Notes: generated by a model not told the origin, from the sequence alone. A stretch of DNA of 64,000 nucleotides from Marasmius tenuissimus (GCA_029532415.1 JAQOTA010000030.1:1-64000), one strand, 5' to 3'. Numbered from the stretch's first letter, positions 12,113-26,000 are shown. A program made the numbers and translations.

Positions 12113-12789
12113 GATGGTTCAAAATGTGCTTAGAGCTGTGAGAAAGAAGAGAAAGGATGAGGATGGTACTGTGTGCAAGTGGTTGAGTTTAAGAAAGGAC
12201 GAAAACAAATTCTCACGCTCGAGCCAAGCTTGTTTCGGGGTCCTCAAAGTTCTAACGGGCAATGATTTACATACTCGCATAACCCTCTTGAATTGGGATC
12301 GCTCATGAGAGTCGTGTCATGGATCGTGTAGTCGAGCTCCCGTTTCCCTCGTGTCCATACGTATACCACCCCCTCGATTGACTCAGAGTCTACTCATCAA
12401 CTTTCGAATAACCCACGCTCGAGGTGTTGAACCTGACAGACGAGCTGAGAACGGCGATGTGTTTATAACAGACAGAAACCGTGATTTTACAAATCAAAAA
12501 AATCTCTTCAGAAGAGTATAAGTTCTTTCGGCGATACGGAATTCATGATGCGGGGGGTCTTTGCTCCAGTCCCGGTGTATCTTTTCGAGAACGTTGAGTA
12601 ATCCACGAGCATTCATCACGTTTAATTTGAACTATCACAAGAGTTTTTCGTCATCCATCACATCTCCTTGTAGCTCAACCTCACTCACCTCGTTACTAAT
12701 CCGGATTTCCTCTCAGTGATTTTCGATGTAGGTGACGATCCGGTCTATTTGCACAGAGAGGTTCTAGAAGCAGCAAAAGCACCCGCTCA
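12113..12789. other. Intergenic region between SNF2 gene and F-box gene
   Basis: This holds the 5' flank of the SNF2 gene and the 3' flank of the next minus-strand gene. Only ORFs of up to 71 codons are present and no feature is recognised. Confidence 0.4.
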
Positions 12790-14399
12790 TCAGGGGACGG
12801 TAGAACATGACTTTGAATCATGAACTCTTACCTCTCCTATAGTCTCGTCAAATTTGCCCCGCAAAGAATTCAGAGTCTCCGCAAGATCGGAAATCATATC
12901 CACCTGATCTTCATCAGTAAAACCATATCTGCATATCTCAATCGTCCCTTTGCCGCAATCAGCCTTGATTTCCAGAGTGGAATAAGGCCCCTTTGCCAGT
13001 GATGGAATCTCGAACCCTAGCAACCTGTCATAGGCCTTTAGAGGCATGAAAAAATTGTCGACCTCAACTACCAGTTTCTCCACCGGAAAGTGAGGCTGAG
13101 TGGAGTTCTGAGATAAATCCGTGGAGCTCCAGAAAAACAGCTTCATGAGTGGACCAACAAATTGACCTCGCAGGGTCAGCTCAGAGAACGATCCCTGGAT
13201 AGCCCGTAGGAGCCTTTTGATAGTCGTATCCGCCATCAACGAAATCCCCGATATCGAAAGTGATTGCAAATGGCCAGAAGAGATCTTGATTATTCTCGTA
13301 AGAGGAGCGAGGTCGACCTCACAGCCAACACACTCGAGGGATAGATGACGGAGGGAAGGGAGAACCAACGATGATGGCTCGGGGTATCCCAACTGTTGCC
13401 CTAAACGAGCCATGAAACCACAATCCAGATCCATAAGCGTGAGTTCGACAACGTGCTCCGAGTGAGGACGTGAGGGGTTGGAAACGAAGGGCAAATTCTT
13501 CTTCCAAGAGTAAGTCGGCGTGCTAAACCTCTCCACGTATGGACATTTGTTAAGAAGAGACGCTACTTCCCGCTGTCTGAACTCTGAGCTGCCGTACCAC
13601 CTCTCGTTGGCAGTGGGCTCGAATTTGAGGTCAATTATTCGATTTCCCTCAAGAGCAGGGAAGATATCATAAACGGGCGCTCTCCGTGTGGCCAGGCGAA
13701 CCTTTGGATGACGGGGAGCAGATGTGAGTGCAGTAACAAACTCAGGTGTCAGCGAATGATCAACTGGCCCAGACCATCCGCAGATCTCCACCCGTGTCAT
13801 CATCGCAAAAGAGGTGTTCAGACGGAATACTGGGGGGGAACCGTCTATGTCTTCATAGCGCGAATCGTTTGTCACATCCCATTCAATCCAGACAAACGAC
13901 AACCACCTTTCGGATTCGTCCATGAGTAATTTGACCATATCTTTCCAATATTCTTTTCCCCAATAGGGAGGACACTGCACGGTTATATCGGATGGCTGCC
14001 AGTCCTCTTCAGAACTTCGTGGAAAACAGCCATGTTTGTATCCGCGGGAATCCAATTCAACAGGACAAAATCGATGTAGATGTCTGACCAGATAGCAGGG
14101 GTATGCAACGAGACGTCTCGCTATCTACTGAAGAACACACGCGGATCGACATAAGAGACCGTCTGGGTCATCTACGCATTTTTTGTCACGTACCTGCACA
14201 CTCTACCGAGTGTCCAATTCATTTGATTGAAATTATCGAAAGTCGAATCTTCGTCTTCGTTTTCTGGAGAGCAAAAGGTGAAAATTTCCGACAAGATCTC
14301 GGGGGGTAGGCGGGATATATAGTTTCTTGTATCCGTTTGATTGCTCGGAGAGCGTGGCACAGCGGCTCCATGGCGGGTTCTTGACTTAGTAGGACCCAT
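12790..14399 (-). pseudogene. F-box/LRR-like gene, apparently frame-broken
   Basis: Exon 1 (from ATG 14399) encodes an F-box N-terminus, YISRLPPEILSEIFTFC and NWTLGRVCR, followed by a donor GTACGTG. The main body (12790-14055) is a 400-residue LRR-like region (ERWLSFVWIEWD to the C-terminus). Between them, about 14115-13990, the expected linker is readable (DVSLHTPAIWSDIYIDF, then NMAVFHEVLKRTGSHP), but in a frame that matches neither side. An in-frame TAG precedes it, and near 13985 the frame must shift to enter the body; an AT dinucleotide repeat is at that point. I found no splice pattern that joins all three, so a decayed gene or assembly indels are more likely than an intact gene. Confidence 0.55.
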
Positions 14400-14671
14400 G
14401 GAGGAGGGGGACTCGGGATGATGGACGTCTCACTTCAAGAACATTGACAAGTACGGAAAGGTACGGAAGGCCCTCTGACAACTATCGAATCACAATGACA
14501 TCATAGGACTAGAAATTCCACTGAGCCAGCTGAGCGGAAAAGTGCAAAAATGTACGGGCGTGTCCACTGTACATCCAGAGCCGAGCGGCAACTGAGTGAC
14601 ACGCCATTCCCACCACGGTCCCGCCTTTGCCTCTCTCTTTCCTCTTACGGGTTCTTCAACTTATTATTGAC
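14400..14671. promoter_or_regulatory. Divergent promoter interval
   Basis: This AT-moderate interval separates the minus-strand F-box start (14399) from the plus-strand zinc-finger start (14672). A pyrimidine-rich run (CCTCTCTCTTTCCTCTTACGG) near 14630-14650 sits just upstream of the plus-strand ATG. No defined motifs are assigned. Confidence 0.3.
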
Positions 14672-15008
14672 ATGACTCGTCCCAAGTGAGTATCAGAACT
14701 CCTTGACACGCATTCTTTTGTTCATTATGCTTTACAAACCCAGGTTCTGCCCATTCTGCCCAGCACGAATCAAAGACGAAAATGCTTTCACTCATCACAT
14801 AAGGGGCCACGAATGCTCCGAACCCATCATGAAGATGTCTATCAACCGTACGTTACCTCTGCTACTCTTCTCGACACGTTGAATGACAATGAAAACGAAT
14901 AATGCAGGCCAAGGTTACTTGTTAGAAAGGGTGAACGGATTTGAAAATATATATGAGTGCCCGGAGTGTAATATCCGGGGAAGGGCCTGGGCGGTGTACA
15001 TTCACTTT
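14672..15008 (+). pseudogene. C2H2 zinc-finger gene, 5' part, interrupted by the large transposon
   Basis: Exons are 14672-14685, 14744-14847 and 14908-15008, with introns in consistent phase. The protein starts MTRPKFCPFC; the first finger-like unit is CPFC...FTHHIRGH. The third exon carries a second finger, YECPECNIRGRAWAVYIHF, cut off by the transposon at 15008. After the transposon and one target duplication (33732 onward) the same frame continues VRNH, which completes CX2CX11HX4H. As it stands the transcript would read into the terminal repeat and meet TAA within the first 12 bases. Function of the host gene unknown; probably nucleic-acid binding. Confidence 0.75.
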
Positions 15009-15380
15009 TATGAGTGTTAAAATGGGAAAAAAATAAATTGCCCCCCCCCCCCGACCTAAATTGGGTGTCCCCCCGTATTGTAGCTTTTCCCCCGCGTACT
15101 CTACCTTTCCCGCGCATACTCCAGGTTTTTTGCGCGGCTGCTAAAATTTCCGCGCGCACGCAATTAGGTTTGCCCGCGGAATTTCACACGCGCGCTTACA
15201 GGCGCCTAGGCTAATTCCCACATGTATCCCACATCTTTAGTCGTCCCTCACACCTCAGGCATAGTTTACTAAGCTAAGCTATGTACCAGAACATCGAAAT
15301 ATGATGTATAAAAGTATTCGCAACAATTTTCTAACACTTCTGAGCAGAATTGACTGACCTACAGCCGCAAAAGTGTCTGG
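15009..15380 (+). repeat. Left terminal inverted repeat
   Basis: This is the outer 370 bp of the large element. It matches the reverse complement of the right end for about 360 bp, up to CTGACCTACAGC. It contains a 12-C run at 15041-15052 (7 in the other copy), several GCGCG-rich blocks, and CACCTCAGGCATAGTTTA. Many left/right differences are CpG versus TpG or CpA. Confidence 0.88.
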
Positions 15381-18300
15381 CTATCACAACCGGTGGTTAG
15401 TCTCTAATAGGCGCCAAAATTTCTCACAATCAGAGCAATATTAGTCTCGAGTAACCAGACTGACGATACCAACTGACGATCACAAGTGATGTGTTGATAT
15501 GTAGTCTGGTGCTTTTCCAGGGGGTCTCAGCGGCTTGATTTTTGATTAGCTAATCATGTGTGCTTGCCTCTCGACCATTGCGACGCGTCAACTGTGATTT
15601 GCCTCTTTCCTCAAAATATACCAATTATCTTCCCATATTCTGCTTGCCCAATTCGCGTTCAATGCCTAAGGACCCCCCTCAGAGAAAATCAGGCCCAAAG
15701 CCACGTCGAAACTGGATGAAAATACCGGATCCTACCCCTACTATCCCATCTTTGCCCTGGTCATACGATGAATCCTATCGGCCAGCAACACCAGAGTCTC
15801 TTGAGTGCTGCTCCGCAGCTTCAGGCTCCCATATGAATGATCTATGGAAGCAGGATGGGCCTGATGTCATGATGGAGGATGGAGAGTCTGGTTTGGGGGG
15901 TCAGACAAGTCAGTTGCTGGGTGGTTTAAGGGATAATAGGTCGCTCTTTTCGCACCAAACACCATTGAACGGTACTACAAGCCTGCCTACACCATCATCC
16001 ATGTCAAATGCTTCGTTCTCCCTCCCTATCCTGTCCCAGCAGATGCTCGGAAGTCCAATAAGCCTTCAACAATCACCACCACCCTTCACACCACTTCACG
16101 ACCTCTCTATTGACGTTCCAGATCATCTGACACGGCTCGTACTTCCCAGGAAGTCAAAGTCCGAATGGGACTACGAAAAACTCGTCGAGGAATATGCCAC
16201 CGTCACCAAAATTCTAGAGTTCATCTCCAAAACAAACCTGACCGTTGGCCGCTTCTTTCTGCTTTTCGTGTCAAATCCAAAGGATAATCTATGGTCATCG
16301 CTTCACAAGAAACTCTCAATGCGCTTGCTACAGGGTCAAGACGTCGTCAAGTTCCTTGAAATTCTAAAGGCGGCCTATAACCATCGCAATGCCTACCCAT
16401 CTCATAGATCACGGTACAAATCTGAACGAGCACAGTCCTTCTCTGTTTCCGGGGACCCTATGAAGCTACACTATGCACGTGTTGCAATGTCATCTTGGAG
16501 TGCTCAGCTGTGTGTGAACTGTGCATCCCGCGACCTTGACACCCTGGTGAAGGAGGAGTGCGAGGAGACGCGCCCTGAGGATGCTGCCCGGGTCTGGATG
16601 CCAGCAAAAGATGTGACGTGGGAGGATATTGGGAACTTCAGCCCAAAGCGCTCGGTCGATACATTTAGACGGCGGGGAAAGTTTCTGTCTACGTTTATGG
16701 AACAGCTGGTCAACAATGGTACACTGAGGACAGAAGAAGAGACAGAAAGGGGAAATCGGCCCACAGATATGGTGAGATTAAAACTCTGTTCTCTCTGATT
16801 CTTTTGCTAAAGTCTATTGTGCAAAGGTCTTGCTTGCCTCAATGAACCCGCTCATCATTGCCCGGAACAAACGAGCAACTGGGTACCTGTCAATGCCTCT
16901 CGGTATTCATGAGTTTGCGACACAGACTCACACGGACATAAAACGGCTTACCTGTCGCTTGGGACTCTCAGTTTCGGACAATACGACCCGGCAGGCTCTC
17001 GCTACGATGACTGGTCGTGACCTCGAGGTATGGCGGAATATGAATGCGGAGGCCGCTGCGGAGGGAAAACTGGGAAGCATTCAAATCATTGATAATACTC
17101 AGCGGCAGATCGAAGCACGAGAAGGTGGTCTTTTCTGACAGAATGAGCTCAAAACTGGGACGGCATGTACATCACTCAAGGTTCACGACTCTCCCCCCAG
17201 TGCTTGGAGTCTACCTGATCACCTTAGCCGGGTTGCGAAGAATGAGCGCTCTACACTCACCACAAGCAAGCTCTTCTTTAGCATTGACTGGAAGCACCAC
17301 TACGATGTCTCTGCCCTTCACGTTGCCCATGCCCTTATTAAATTCATTCCAGTTCTCGGCTCTTTATACGAATCCGTGTTGATGGACCGCTTCCGTTCCC
17401 CACCTATTGCAATCCATCGCATCCCAGATGATTATCGGAGTGTAATCCAGCCTTTAGGGACAAATGCTGAGCGAGAGGTTGAGACGCAGGGGCTAAAGCG
17501 CTGCATCATTGATTTTGATGAGCAAGCAGGGTTAACAACAGGAGATGATGAAGAGGTACTGGAGTGGGTGGGTGGAGATGGCGCGACCTTTGCCATGCTC
17601 CAACGTCTCCAGAAATATCTTGCTCCGACATCACATAACAACCACGACACGCTGAGGAACAAAATAGCTACACCCAAAGCTTGGCACGCGAAGCATACAG
17701 CACTTATAGCATGTAGCGAAAATCACTTTGGGCCAGCTACATGTTCGGATCCCTCTTTGATGTCAAAGCTCTACGCATCTATCAACTTCAAGAGGCCTGC
17801 AGACCTCAAGAAGTGTGATCATTATCCAACAGCGGATGGATTAACCTTGATATGGATTGGTCAAGTTCTTGATTGCTGGCGGTACGTTCTCATCTCAGCT
17901 AAGTACGATCAAACTTTGATCTTTTCCTCTGGGATAACCTCCAGAGTCCTGTACGGTGTTGATGATCTCGAGGTTTACTTCGAATCCCTCGAAAAGGATA
18001 ACAAGATTCCATCCTTCAAAGATTTGTTGTCCAAAGCATGTCTTCTAGTCAAGCGGTATACATCAATTCGCGCCCACGAGCATGTGTTATCAGCCGAGCT
18101 TCATCAAAAGGCCACTCCCTCTCTGCATGTTCCAAACGGCACACCTTGGACATCCAATACAGTTATCTCAACATCTACCAGTGGTACGAATGATCCCAGG
18201 AAAGCGAAAGGGAAAGACTCGGAGAATGATCAGCAGTTCGATGGAGACCAGTCCCTCGCAAATTCGATTCTGTTCAAGTTCCAATTTGGCTCGTGGCTGG

Positions 18301-18550
18301 CCCTTGACTTTGCTATTCACAATGGAGACGTTGGCCAGGTCATGGAACAGCTCAAAGTAAGTTAAACCGTAGAAATGGAATGCACGGCTGTACTCATTCC
18401 ATGTAGATCTGGATCTTTATGTTCGCAGGCTCGACACACCAGCAATACTTCCAATATCTCCTTGAACTTCACTGCCTGCTCGAGCATGAGTCTTCTCCAG
18501 CACTGAGAACAGCGATTCTCAACAACTATCTGGTCAAGTTTGGTCTCCGA

Positions 18551-19069
18551 TGTTGAACATGATGGATATCATGTGATACACTGTTGACGTGTTGTTTACG
18601 CGTCACACTATTTATAGAGCTACGCCTCTAGAACACTTGCGTCCTCATGCAAGTACTACGTCTCTGTCTACGTATCTCACTACGTACCTAGTAGTTTCAT
18701 CATAAATGACACTATAGACAGTCGCTATCCAATAGCATAAGTAGAGCCTTCAATACATGAGGCAAACACGACTATGCTCACCAAGCATACTACCATTCAT
18801 GGTAGAAGTACTTACACAGTACTAATGTCTTTTACGCCTTTAGGGCCGAATACCTACTTCTAGTAGTAGTTTCAGTTAGTGTAATACTCATTACATGTAC
18901 CAGAAACTTATGTATAAAAGACTGGACGAAAGGCCTTAAGCCTTAGGACAATCTACTCGATTATCACCTCTTCTCAAGCATCTCAAGACTACAAGAACAC
19001 TCTGTGTATTACCCATGTGAGGTTTACTTCGTTATACCCACTGTGCACTTTAACTATGCTGGCTCATCA
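18551..19069 (+). repeat. 5' LTR of copia element 1
   Basis: Starts TGTTGAACATGATGG and ends GGCTCATCA. A TATAAAAGA string near 18912-18921 followed by the LTR 3' half is the probable Pol II promoter. It differs from the 3' LTR at CTTGCGTCC versus CTTGTGTCC (CpG versus TpG) and at AATCTACTC versus AATCTGCTC. Confidence 0.93.
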
Positions 19070-19082
19070 GGTTATGGGCCCC
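19070..19082 (+). other. Primer-binding site candidate, copia element 1
   Basis: GGTTATGGGCCCC begins directly after the 5' LTR. It contains TTATG/CATAA-type complementarity to the anticodon loop of initiator tRNA-Met, as in Drosophila copia, which primes with a half tRNA. The same string follows the 5' LTR of copia element 2. Confidence 0.5.
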
Positions 19083-20089
19083 GCAAGCGGTGGTCAGGTT
19101 GATGTTATGATCGGAGAAGCCTAGCTCCCGTGTGTCGCCACCATCCTAGCGGACGACCTGTAACCTACATGGGTTATGGAAGTCTCTAGCGATGTCGGGC
19201 TTGTCATCGTCTGGTGTCAAGGTCAAGGGTTGTTAGTTCCCTTTACACCTATCCACTACGTCCCTGTACTGTTGCATGTTGCACGAACGCATGTACATAC
19301 TGTCTTGGCTTCATCTTCTTCGGCATAGACCTATCCGCGTAAGCGGCTCTGTCTCCCTGCTGATAACCCGGATTGGGCTTTGATCTTATATTATCACTGC
19401 CTAATGCCGATGAAAACCAATGGTTGGCGATGATCCTCACCATGAGGCATCGTTTAGGGGTCTATGGAGTTGTGCTTATAAACCAACTCGCCATGATTCC
19501 TGACGGTCGAAAGACCGGGCATGAAATACATGCTGGGAGATTTGATCTCCTTACAACTAGGTTTTGATACTATACAGTTTTACGGTATCAGATGGCCACT
19601 TTAGTATGTACAGGGACTCCCCTCCCGATGACCCCTCTCTTCCACGTTATTGTTAAACTCTAGCTCACCTATGATTGCTTTCTGGCCACCGACATGCCTA
19701 AGGCAGAGGGTGCATGAACTCAATTCATATGGATGACTAGGTTTAATAATAACTTTCTATGGGTCATTCGGACAGTATGAGCTGATCACTCATACTTTTG
19801 CTAGTCTGGGGTTGAGACCAGATAGCACGATGGGACACCAGACACCGATACACACTGGGAACGTTGTAAGACCCTAGCAATCGGGCAGGGCTTCGTAACC
19901 AGATTAACTCCCCTGCACTACCTGCACGCGGTACACCCCATGATCTGCTTGACGCATACAGCCTGTTAAAAGTCCTAGACCTTTGGAGCATTTCTCGGTG
20001 TGCATCGAACCCTATTTATTTATGGGTGCTTCTTAGAAGCCTTTGTCGATTGACACTCTCTTGGCTCCACCCTTCTATATTTGAAGAGT

Positions 20090-23000
20090 ATGCTCACGGG
20101 ACTTTTGGCAGACCTCAATATGTCTCAATCAGGATCAAGGTCTGCTTCTCATTCCCCAAGTGGTAATCTCCCAACGACGTTTGTTCGCAATACGCCGGGA
20201 TATACTCTAGGAACGGAAGTAGAAAATTCTGTAGAAGTTTTTAACTACAATACGGAACCATTGTACTCTCAGGTTGCGGACAGCAACTTTCCTGCTGGGT
20301 CAGGAGGAATCAGTATCATTCCAGTTTTGCTAGATGATGGTTCGAATTTCGAAGATTGGTACCGATTACTTGAGGGTTACCTCTTTACCCAAGGCATACC
20401 TCAAGCCTTGGATGAAGAAATGCCAGAAACATCCTCTCCTGCTACTTCAGGGGAAGCTACCGCTCTAATTGAGTGGACTTCTAGGCGTAACAAAGTAATT
20501 GGTATTATCAAAATGCGGACTCGTCGTGCTCACGACACGCATGTTGATAAAACTTCGGTAATTTCAACCTTATCTAAACTCAAATCTACGTTTGGAGTTC
20601 AATCCTCTTCAAAGATGATGAATCTATATACGGACTTGCATAACGTCCAACTCCCTGAACACCTTAATCCAGTCCCAGGGATCAGTTACATGTTGACTGT
20701 TCGGGACCAACTTAAGGATCATGGAGTAGATATTTCGGACGATTTACTGTGCTTGATGATCACAGCCAAGCTTAATGAAAAGCGCTGGCAACTCTTCAAG
20801 CAGCAAGTGTCCCGTATGAAGAAGGAAGAACTTAAACCTACCGATTTGATTGCTGCAATTACGAATGAATGGAATAGAAGGAATGGGATTCATTCTGGTC
20901 CTGCTGCCTATACTGCCCATAACGCCAAAATTTCTGGTGTTAATAGATTTAACTCTCCTCCTAAATGGTTTGATCAGTCTCGTTCTGGTAATTCTGCAAA
21001 TCAAAAGAGGAATAATAATAAAAATAACAACCAGAACCAGAATAATCAGAACCAAGGTGGATCTTCTCCCAAGAAAGGGAAGAAGAAAGGAGGAAAGGGC
21101 AAAGGAAAAGGCAAAGGAAAGAAGAAGGATACTCATAAAGGGGGGCAACAATCACACACTGCGGTACTTGAACCTTCTGAGAAACCTTCTGAATACCAAA
21201 ATCGAATTAATGCAGTAAACGAGCAAATAAGCTCAGTTTTTGAACGTGAAATGGCTGGGCCAGTTAACGTTCATATGTCCTACCACTATCCCACTGGTAG
21301 CACATCTGCACCAAATCCGTTCCAAAACACGTATGATCTTCAACAAGCACGCCTAGAAGAGAGAATCGCTGCTGACAGAGAAAGTCGTCCTGTACGGCAT
21401 ATCTCTGTACAAGAATGGAACAATAGACGAACTGTTCAACTAGATGAACAGGTTCGACAAGTAGAAGAAGCTATCGCTTCGGCTACTATTTCCAATTCAA
21501 ACATAGACAGCGATGGAGATGAGATACCATCTTTGGTGTACATCTCTGATACTCCAACGGAACCTGATAGTGACTCTTCATCTGATAATTCATCAAACGA
21601 TAGTCATACATGTTCTGAATACTCTTATGGCGCGCATAGTAATGAAGAAATCATCTTCACAATGCCACGACGAGAGGCGACACCTAATCATACTTCGCCT
21701 GCGGACGAAGTTGACCAAGGTGAGAATCTCGAAGTAGCATCACCCACACAAGAAGACATACGTGTAACAGTTTCAACACCTCCTGACGATTATGGACCAT
21801 GGGCAGATTCTATGTTTCCTAGGAACCACGCCGATCTTGTTCATTTGTTCAGACCAGAAAACTATTCTCAAGATGGAGATGACATAAAAGAGCCACCTCT
21901 CATCAATAGAAAAGTTGAATGGCGATTCTTACAAGAATATAAAGAACAACATGACAATATGATGCGACGAGTTAACCTTAGGAATAATAGACCACATATA
22001 ATAAATGGGATTAGACTCCCAATTCCTGTCGTCGAAGAATTCCGAGATTTCGGAGATCAGACGACTAACGACATAACATTGAAGGAATCCATGATCAGAA
22101 TGCGTTACAAACTAATACGCAGCACACCAGATCACAACCTTTGGATCTGGATTCTGATCAGGACCAGAGATTATGTCGTTATGTATGCTATCAGAAGAGA
22201 TGCAGCTCATAACATGACACCTCGTCAAGCTCTTCATGAATTGCGCATACAACAAAGGATATTACATGTGGAAACAGTAGAAGATACCAAGTTCACGCTT
22301 CATTACGAATACCAAACCTGGAACCTTCAACACCTATCGACGGTTATAGCTGAAATCAATAATAAAAATTGGATCAGCACCGTTGAAGATTTTGTTCAAC
22401 GAGTGAGAAACCCTCGTTCAACTTCGGTGGATGAAGCTTTCCGAGTCAATAAGAAGAACTTCACACTTCCTATACAAGTGTTGAATCCTATCTTCTGGCA
22501 TTCGTTAGTCAAGCTTGGTCTTGAAGGGAAATGGTTATTCGGAACGACAGACATAAGAGCGAGTCAATTTAGAACATCCCAATGGAGACAACCAGGGTTT
22601 AATAGGTGCTGGATTCGCTTTATCCCTCACCTTAGTCTTCCAGATGTTCGTAACTGGCACACGCACTTGTACAAATGGATGAACAACATTAGAATGTCTG
22701 TTCCCATGACTCAGGCTGATATTCCTCAAAGAGAACTTGAGGGTAGTCGCTTCAATGAACGACCAAGAACATACCCTGGAGATTTCATGGAATTAGCCGA
22801 GTCACTTAATCGTTCCAAATCTCCAGTCCCTACTACCCATGAATACATAAATCGCCCCGCAACTACACCACCTAGAGTACAACAATGGCAGGACCAAATC
22901 GTCCACACACCTCCAAGCTCTCCCGAATCTTTTTATGGCATACAATCCTTAGAAGAGGATTACATTGAAGTTCCTTCTCGCCCAACCACTGCTCCACCAG

Positions 23001-26000
23001 ATCAACCGGAAAGACTTAGTCCGGTAGATGAACAACCTGAGGTTGATCCCTGGGTTACATCTCCAAGTGATCCCCGAAATTCTCAATTCGAGAATTACGG
23101 ACCTGCAGTAATTGGATTAAGGACCAATGGAATGCCCTTGCACGTTGCTAATGGCACGAGTATTGGCAATATCACTATGGTTGTTAATGATAATCAGCCA
23201 TATCAAGCCACGAGATTCGTTCAATGGCAGGACTATAAACGCCGATTGGAAGCTTGGATAGAAGTTGAAGACGCCGCAAATCAACGTTATCAAGAAGAAC
23301 TCAGAACAAGACGAGAACTTCTTGTTCGCCAAACATTCCAAAGTCAGAATCAAGAACCGCTTCAATGGCATGAACGGTACTTTGATGATGGTGACTATGG
23401 AGATGGCCTTGAAGGAGTTGATAACGATTGGGCTGAAAGCAACGATCGTGGAGACTGGCAAGTGTTTCAAAGTTCTAATAGTCAAACTTTCACTAAATCC
23501 TCGATGCAGAACTATCATATCCTAAGGAACTCAGTACCAAGGAAATGTAGTATTACTTCTGTATATGCAACGACGAAATACAAGTCGTTTTCTGCTGCAT
23601 TTTCGAGTGATTGTGAAGTGAGAAATACGCGAAATGCCTGGCTACTTGATAGTGGGGCATCAGCACATATGACTCCGTATAAAACGGATTTCTCAGACTA
23701 TCAGACTTTGGAAATGCCAATAGGTCTTACTACATCAGCGGGTGATAAAGCAAATGTGCAAATAGTAGGCTATGGTACTGTCCTCATCCGACACACCAAT
23801 AGCGCAGGAGTGACACAAGTCACAAAGTTATACCCAGTGATGTATAATCCCGACAGCCCACATCGTTTAATCTCTAGTGGGAAGTTCCGGAGTATAGGTT
23901 ACTATACTTTACTGGACTCTCCAGAGACTTCGATCCGGAGCAAGAAAGATGATTCTCTTTTAATGAGCTTTTACCCAAGCCATAAAGATGATCCGTTACG
24001 ATGGATGAACGCGAAGGTTCTTGTGGGAGAAACTTCCTTCACATCTGTTGTATCTTTCAATACTTCTGAATTATGGCACAGACGTATGGGACACTGTGAT
24101 CCCAGAGTCTTAGGAAAATTAATGGATAATGTTAAAGGGCTTCCAACGAAGTTGGTTACTTCGAAGGGAGAAACGAAACCATGCCGAGGCTGTGCCAAAG
24201 GCAAAATGGTTGCCAAATCGTACCCTTTATCCTCAAAACGAGCTAAGGAGCCTCTTGAGCTCGTGCACGGTGATTTGATAGAATATCCAACTCGCTCTTA
24301 CTATCAAAACGAATATGCTTTAACCTTATTCGATGATGCAACATCATACGGATGGGTATATCCAATTCGTAAAAAGAGCAATACAGATCAGAAATTGCGC
24401 AATTGGCTAGCTCTTGTAGAGCGCCAGACTAATAAAAAGGTCAAAAGTGTGCATTTCAATCGAGGGGGAGAATTCTTTTCAAATGAACAATGGGATTGGT
24501 ATAACTCTCTAGGAATATTTCCACAAAGAGGTTCTCCCAACGTGCATGAACAGAATGGACGAGCGGAAAGATTTAATCGTACACTGCGAGAAAAATCTGA
24601 AGCTATGCGCTTTCAGGCTTGTGCGCCTGAAAACTGGTGGGAATTTGCAATTCTCACAGCCGTCCATATCTACAATAGAACTCCTATTCGTTCAAGGAAA
24701 TACAGAACTCCAGTTGAGTTGTTTGAGAATAAGAAGCCTGATGTTTTATACTTCAGGACGTTCGGTTGTGGCGCATATGCATACATACCGAAACGTAAAA
24801 ATAAGCTTGCTCCACACTCCGAAGCAATGATCTTCATTGGTTACGAGAACGGATCAAAAGCTTATCGATTCTTTCGAACAACCAACAATTCTGTATATAT
24901 TACTCCACAAGCAGTTTTCGATGAGAACTGGTTTCCTAAGTGTCAGAAAGAAGTGCCCGGATCCATAGAGTTTGATAAAACCGACAAACCTGTCCGGTCT
25001 ATACCCTTCCCAACGTACCCGTATGATGGCCATGAAGATCATCACAATGATGATGATTTCTTCAATCCTCCACCTCCACCAGGATCAGATGATGACGATC
25101 ATCAGCCTGGGGGAGATCCTCCCTTGGATCCTATCCCGGATGATAAAAGCGATGATGTGCACAACGGCAATCATCCAAATACTGATGGATTCGGATCACC
25201 GAAAGGCTCCGATCACAATCCTAATCAGTATGGTCCGGATCCACAGTCTGCTGGTTCTTCTGGATCGACAAATCCATTTGGATTCCGTCAAGCTGACTAT
25301 GATGAGTGGGAGAATTTACGCGCTCCTCCACCAGCAGCTGTCAGAAGAAACCCTCCAAGAAATAGAGTAACTCCCAACCGTCCGTTTAATGTTTACGGAA
25401 ATCGAAATCCTGCTGAGATCGAACGTGATATCGAATCTCAAGCACGCTGGCAAAGTCAGATTAATCCGACAAATGAACCTGAAACAATACCAAATAGGGT
25501 TCCTGATCCAGCCGCTCCTATGGATACGGATGACGATATGAGCGATCTTGCTCAGCAAGGGGGAGAAAATTACTTGGTTTACTTGCTGAATAACGGTCAT
25601 CAACTATATGGTCTTCAAGCCAGTAGTTATGATAACGTTCGTGAATGGACATACAAACAAGTCCAGAAGCGTCCTAAAGATGAACGACCATCTTGGGAAG
25701 CAGCATGCAGACTGGAATTACAATCACTCAAAGATAGGAACGTCTTTGATGTGGTCACACTACCCAAAGGCCGAAAAGCGGTGAAATCCCGCTGGGTATT
25801 TGACATCAAGTCTGATGGCCGTAAGAAGGCAAGACTTGTTGCGAAAGGATTTTCGCAGAAACAAGGGATAGACTATAACGAGTTGTTCTCTCCTGTAGTA
25901 CGATTCGAAACCGTACGACTTCTATTGGCACTAGCAGCGCTTGAAGATTGGGAGATCTCTGCGCTAGACGTTAAAACAGCATTTCTGTATGGTGCCTTAG

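Noticed and set aside
17122..17139. An intron GTGGTC...ACAG removing the TGA in the DUF6589 gene
   Set aside because: About 15 bp is too short for an intron, and the sequence on both sides is in the same frame with conserved family blocks.
20081..20089. TTG at 20081 as the polyprotein start
   Set aside because: Non-ATG start without support; ATG 20090 is three codons downstream in the same frame.
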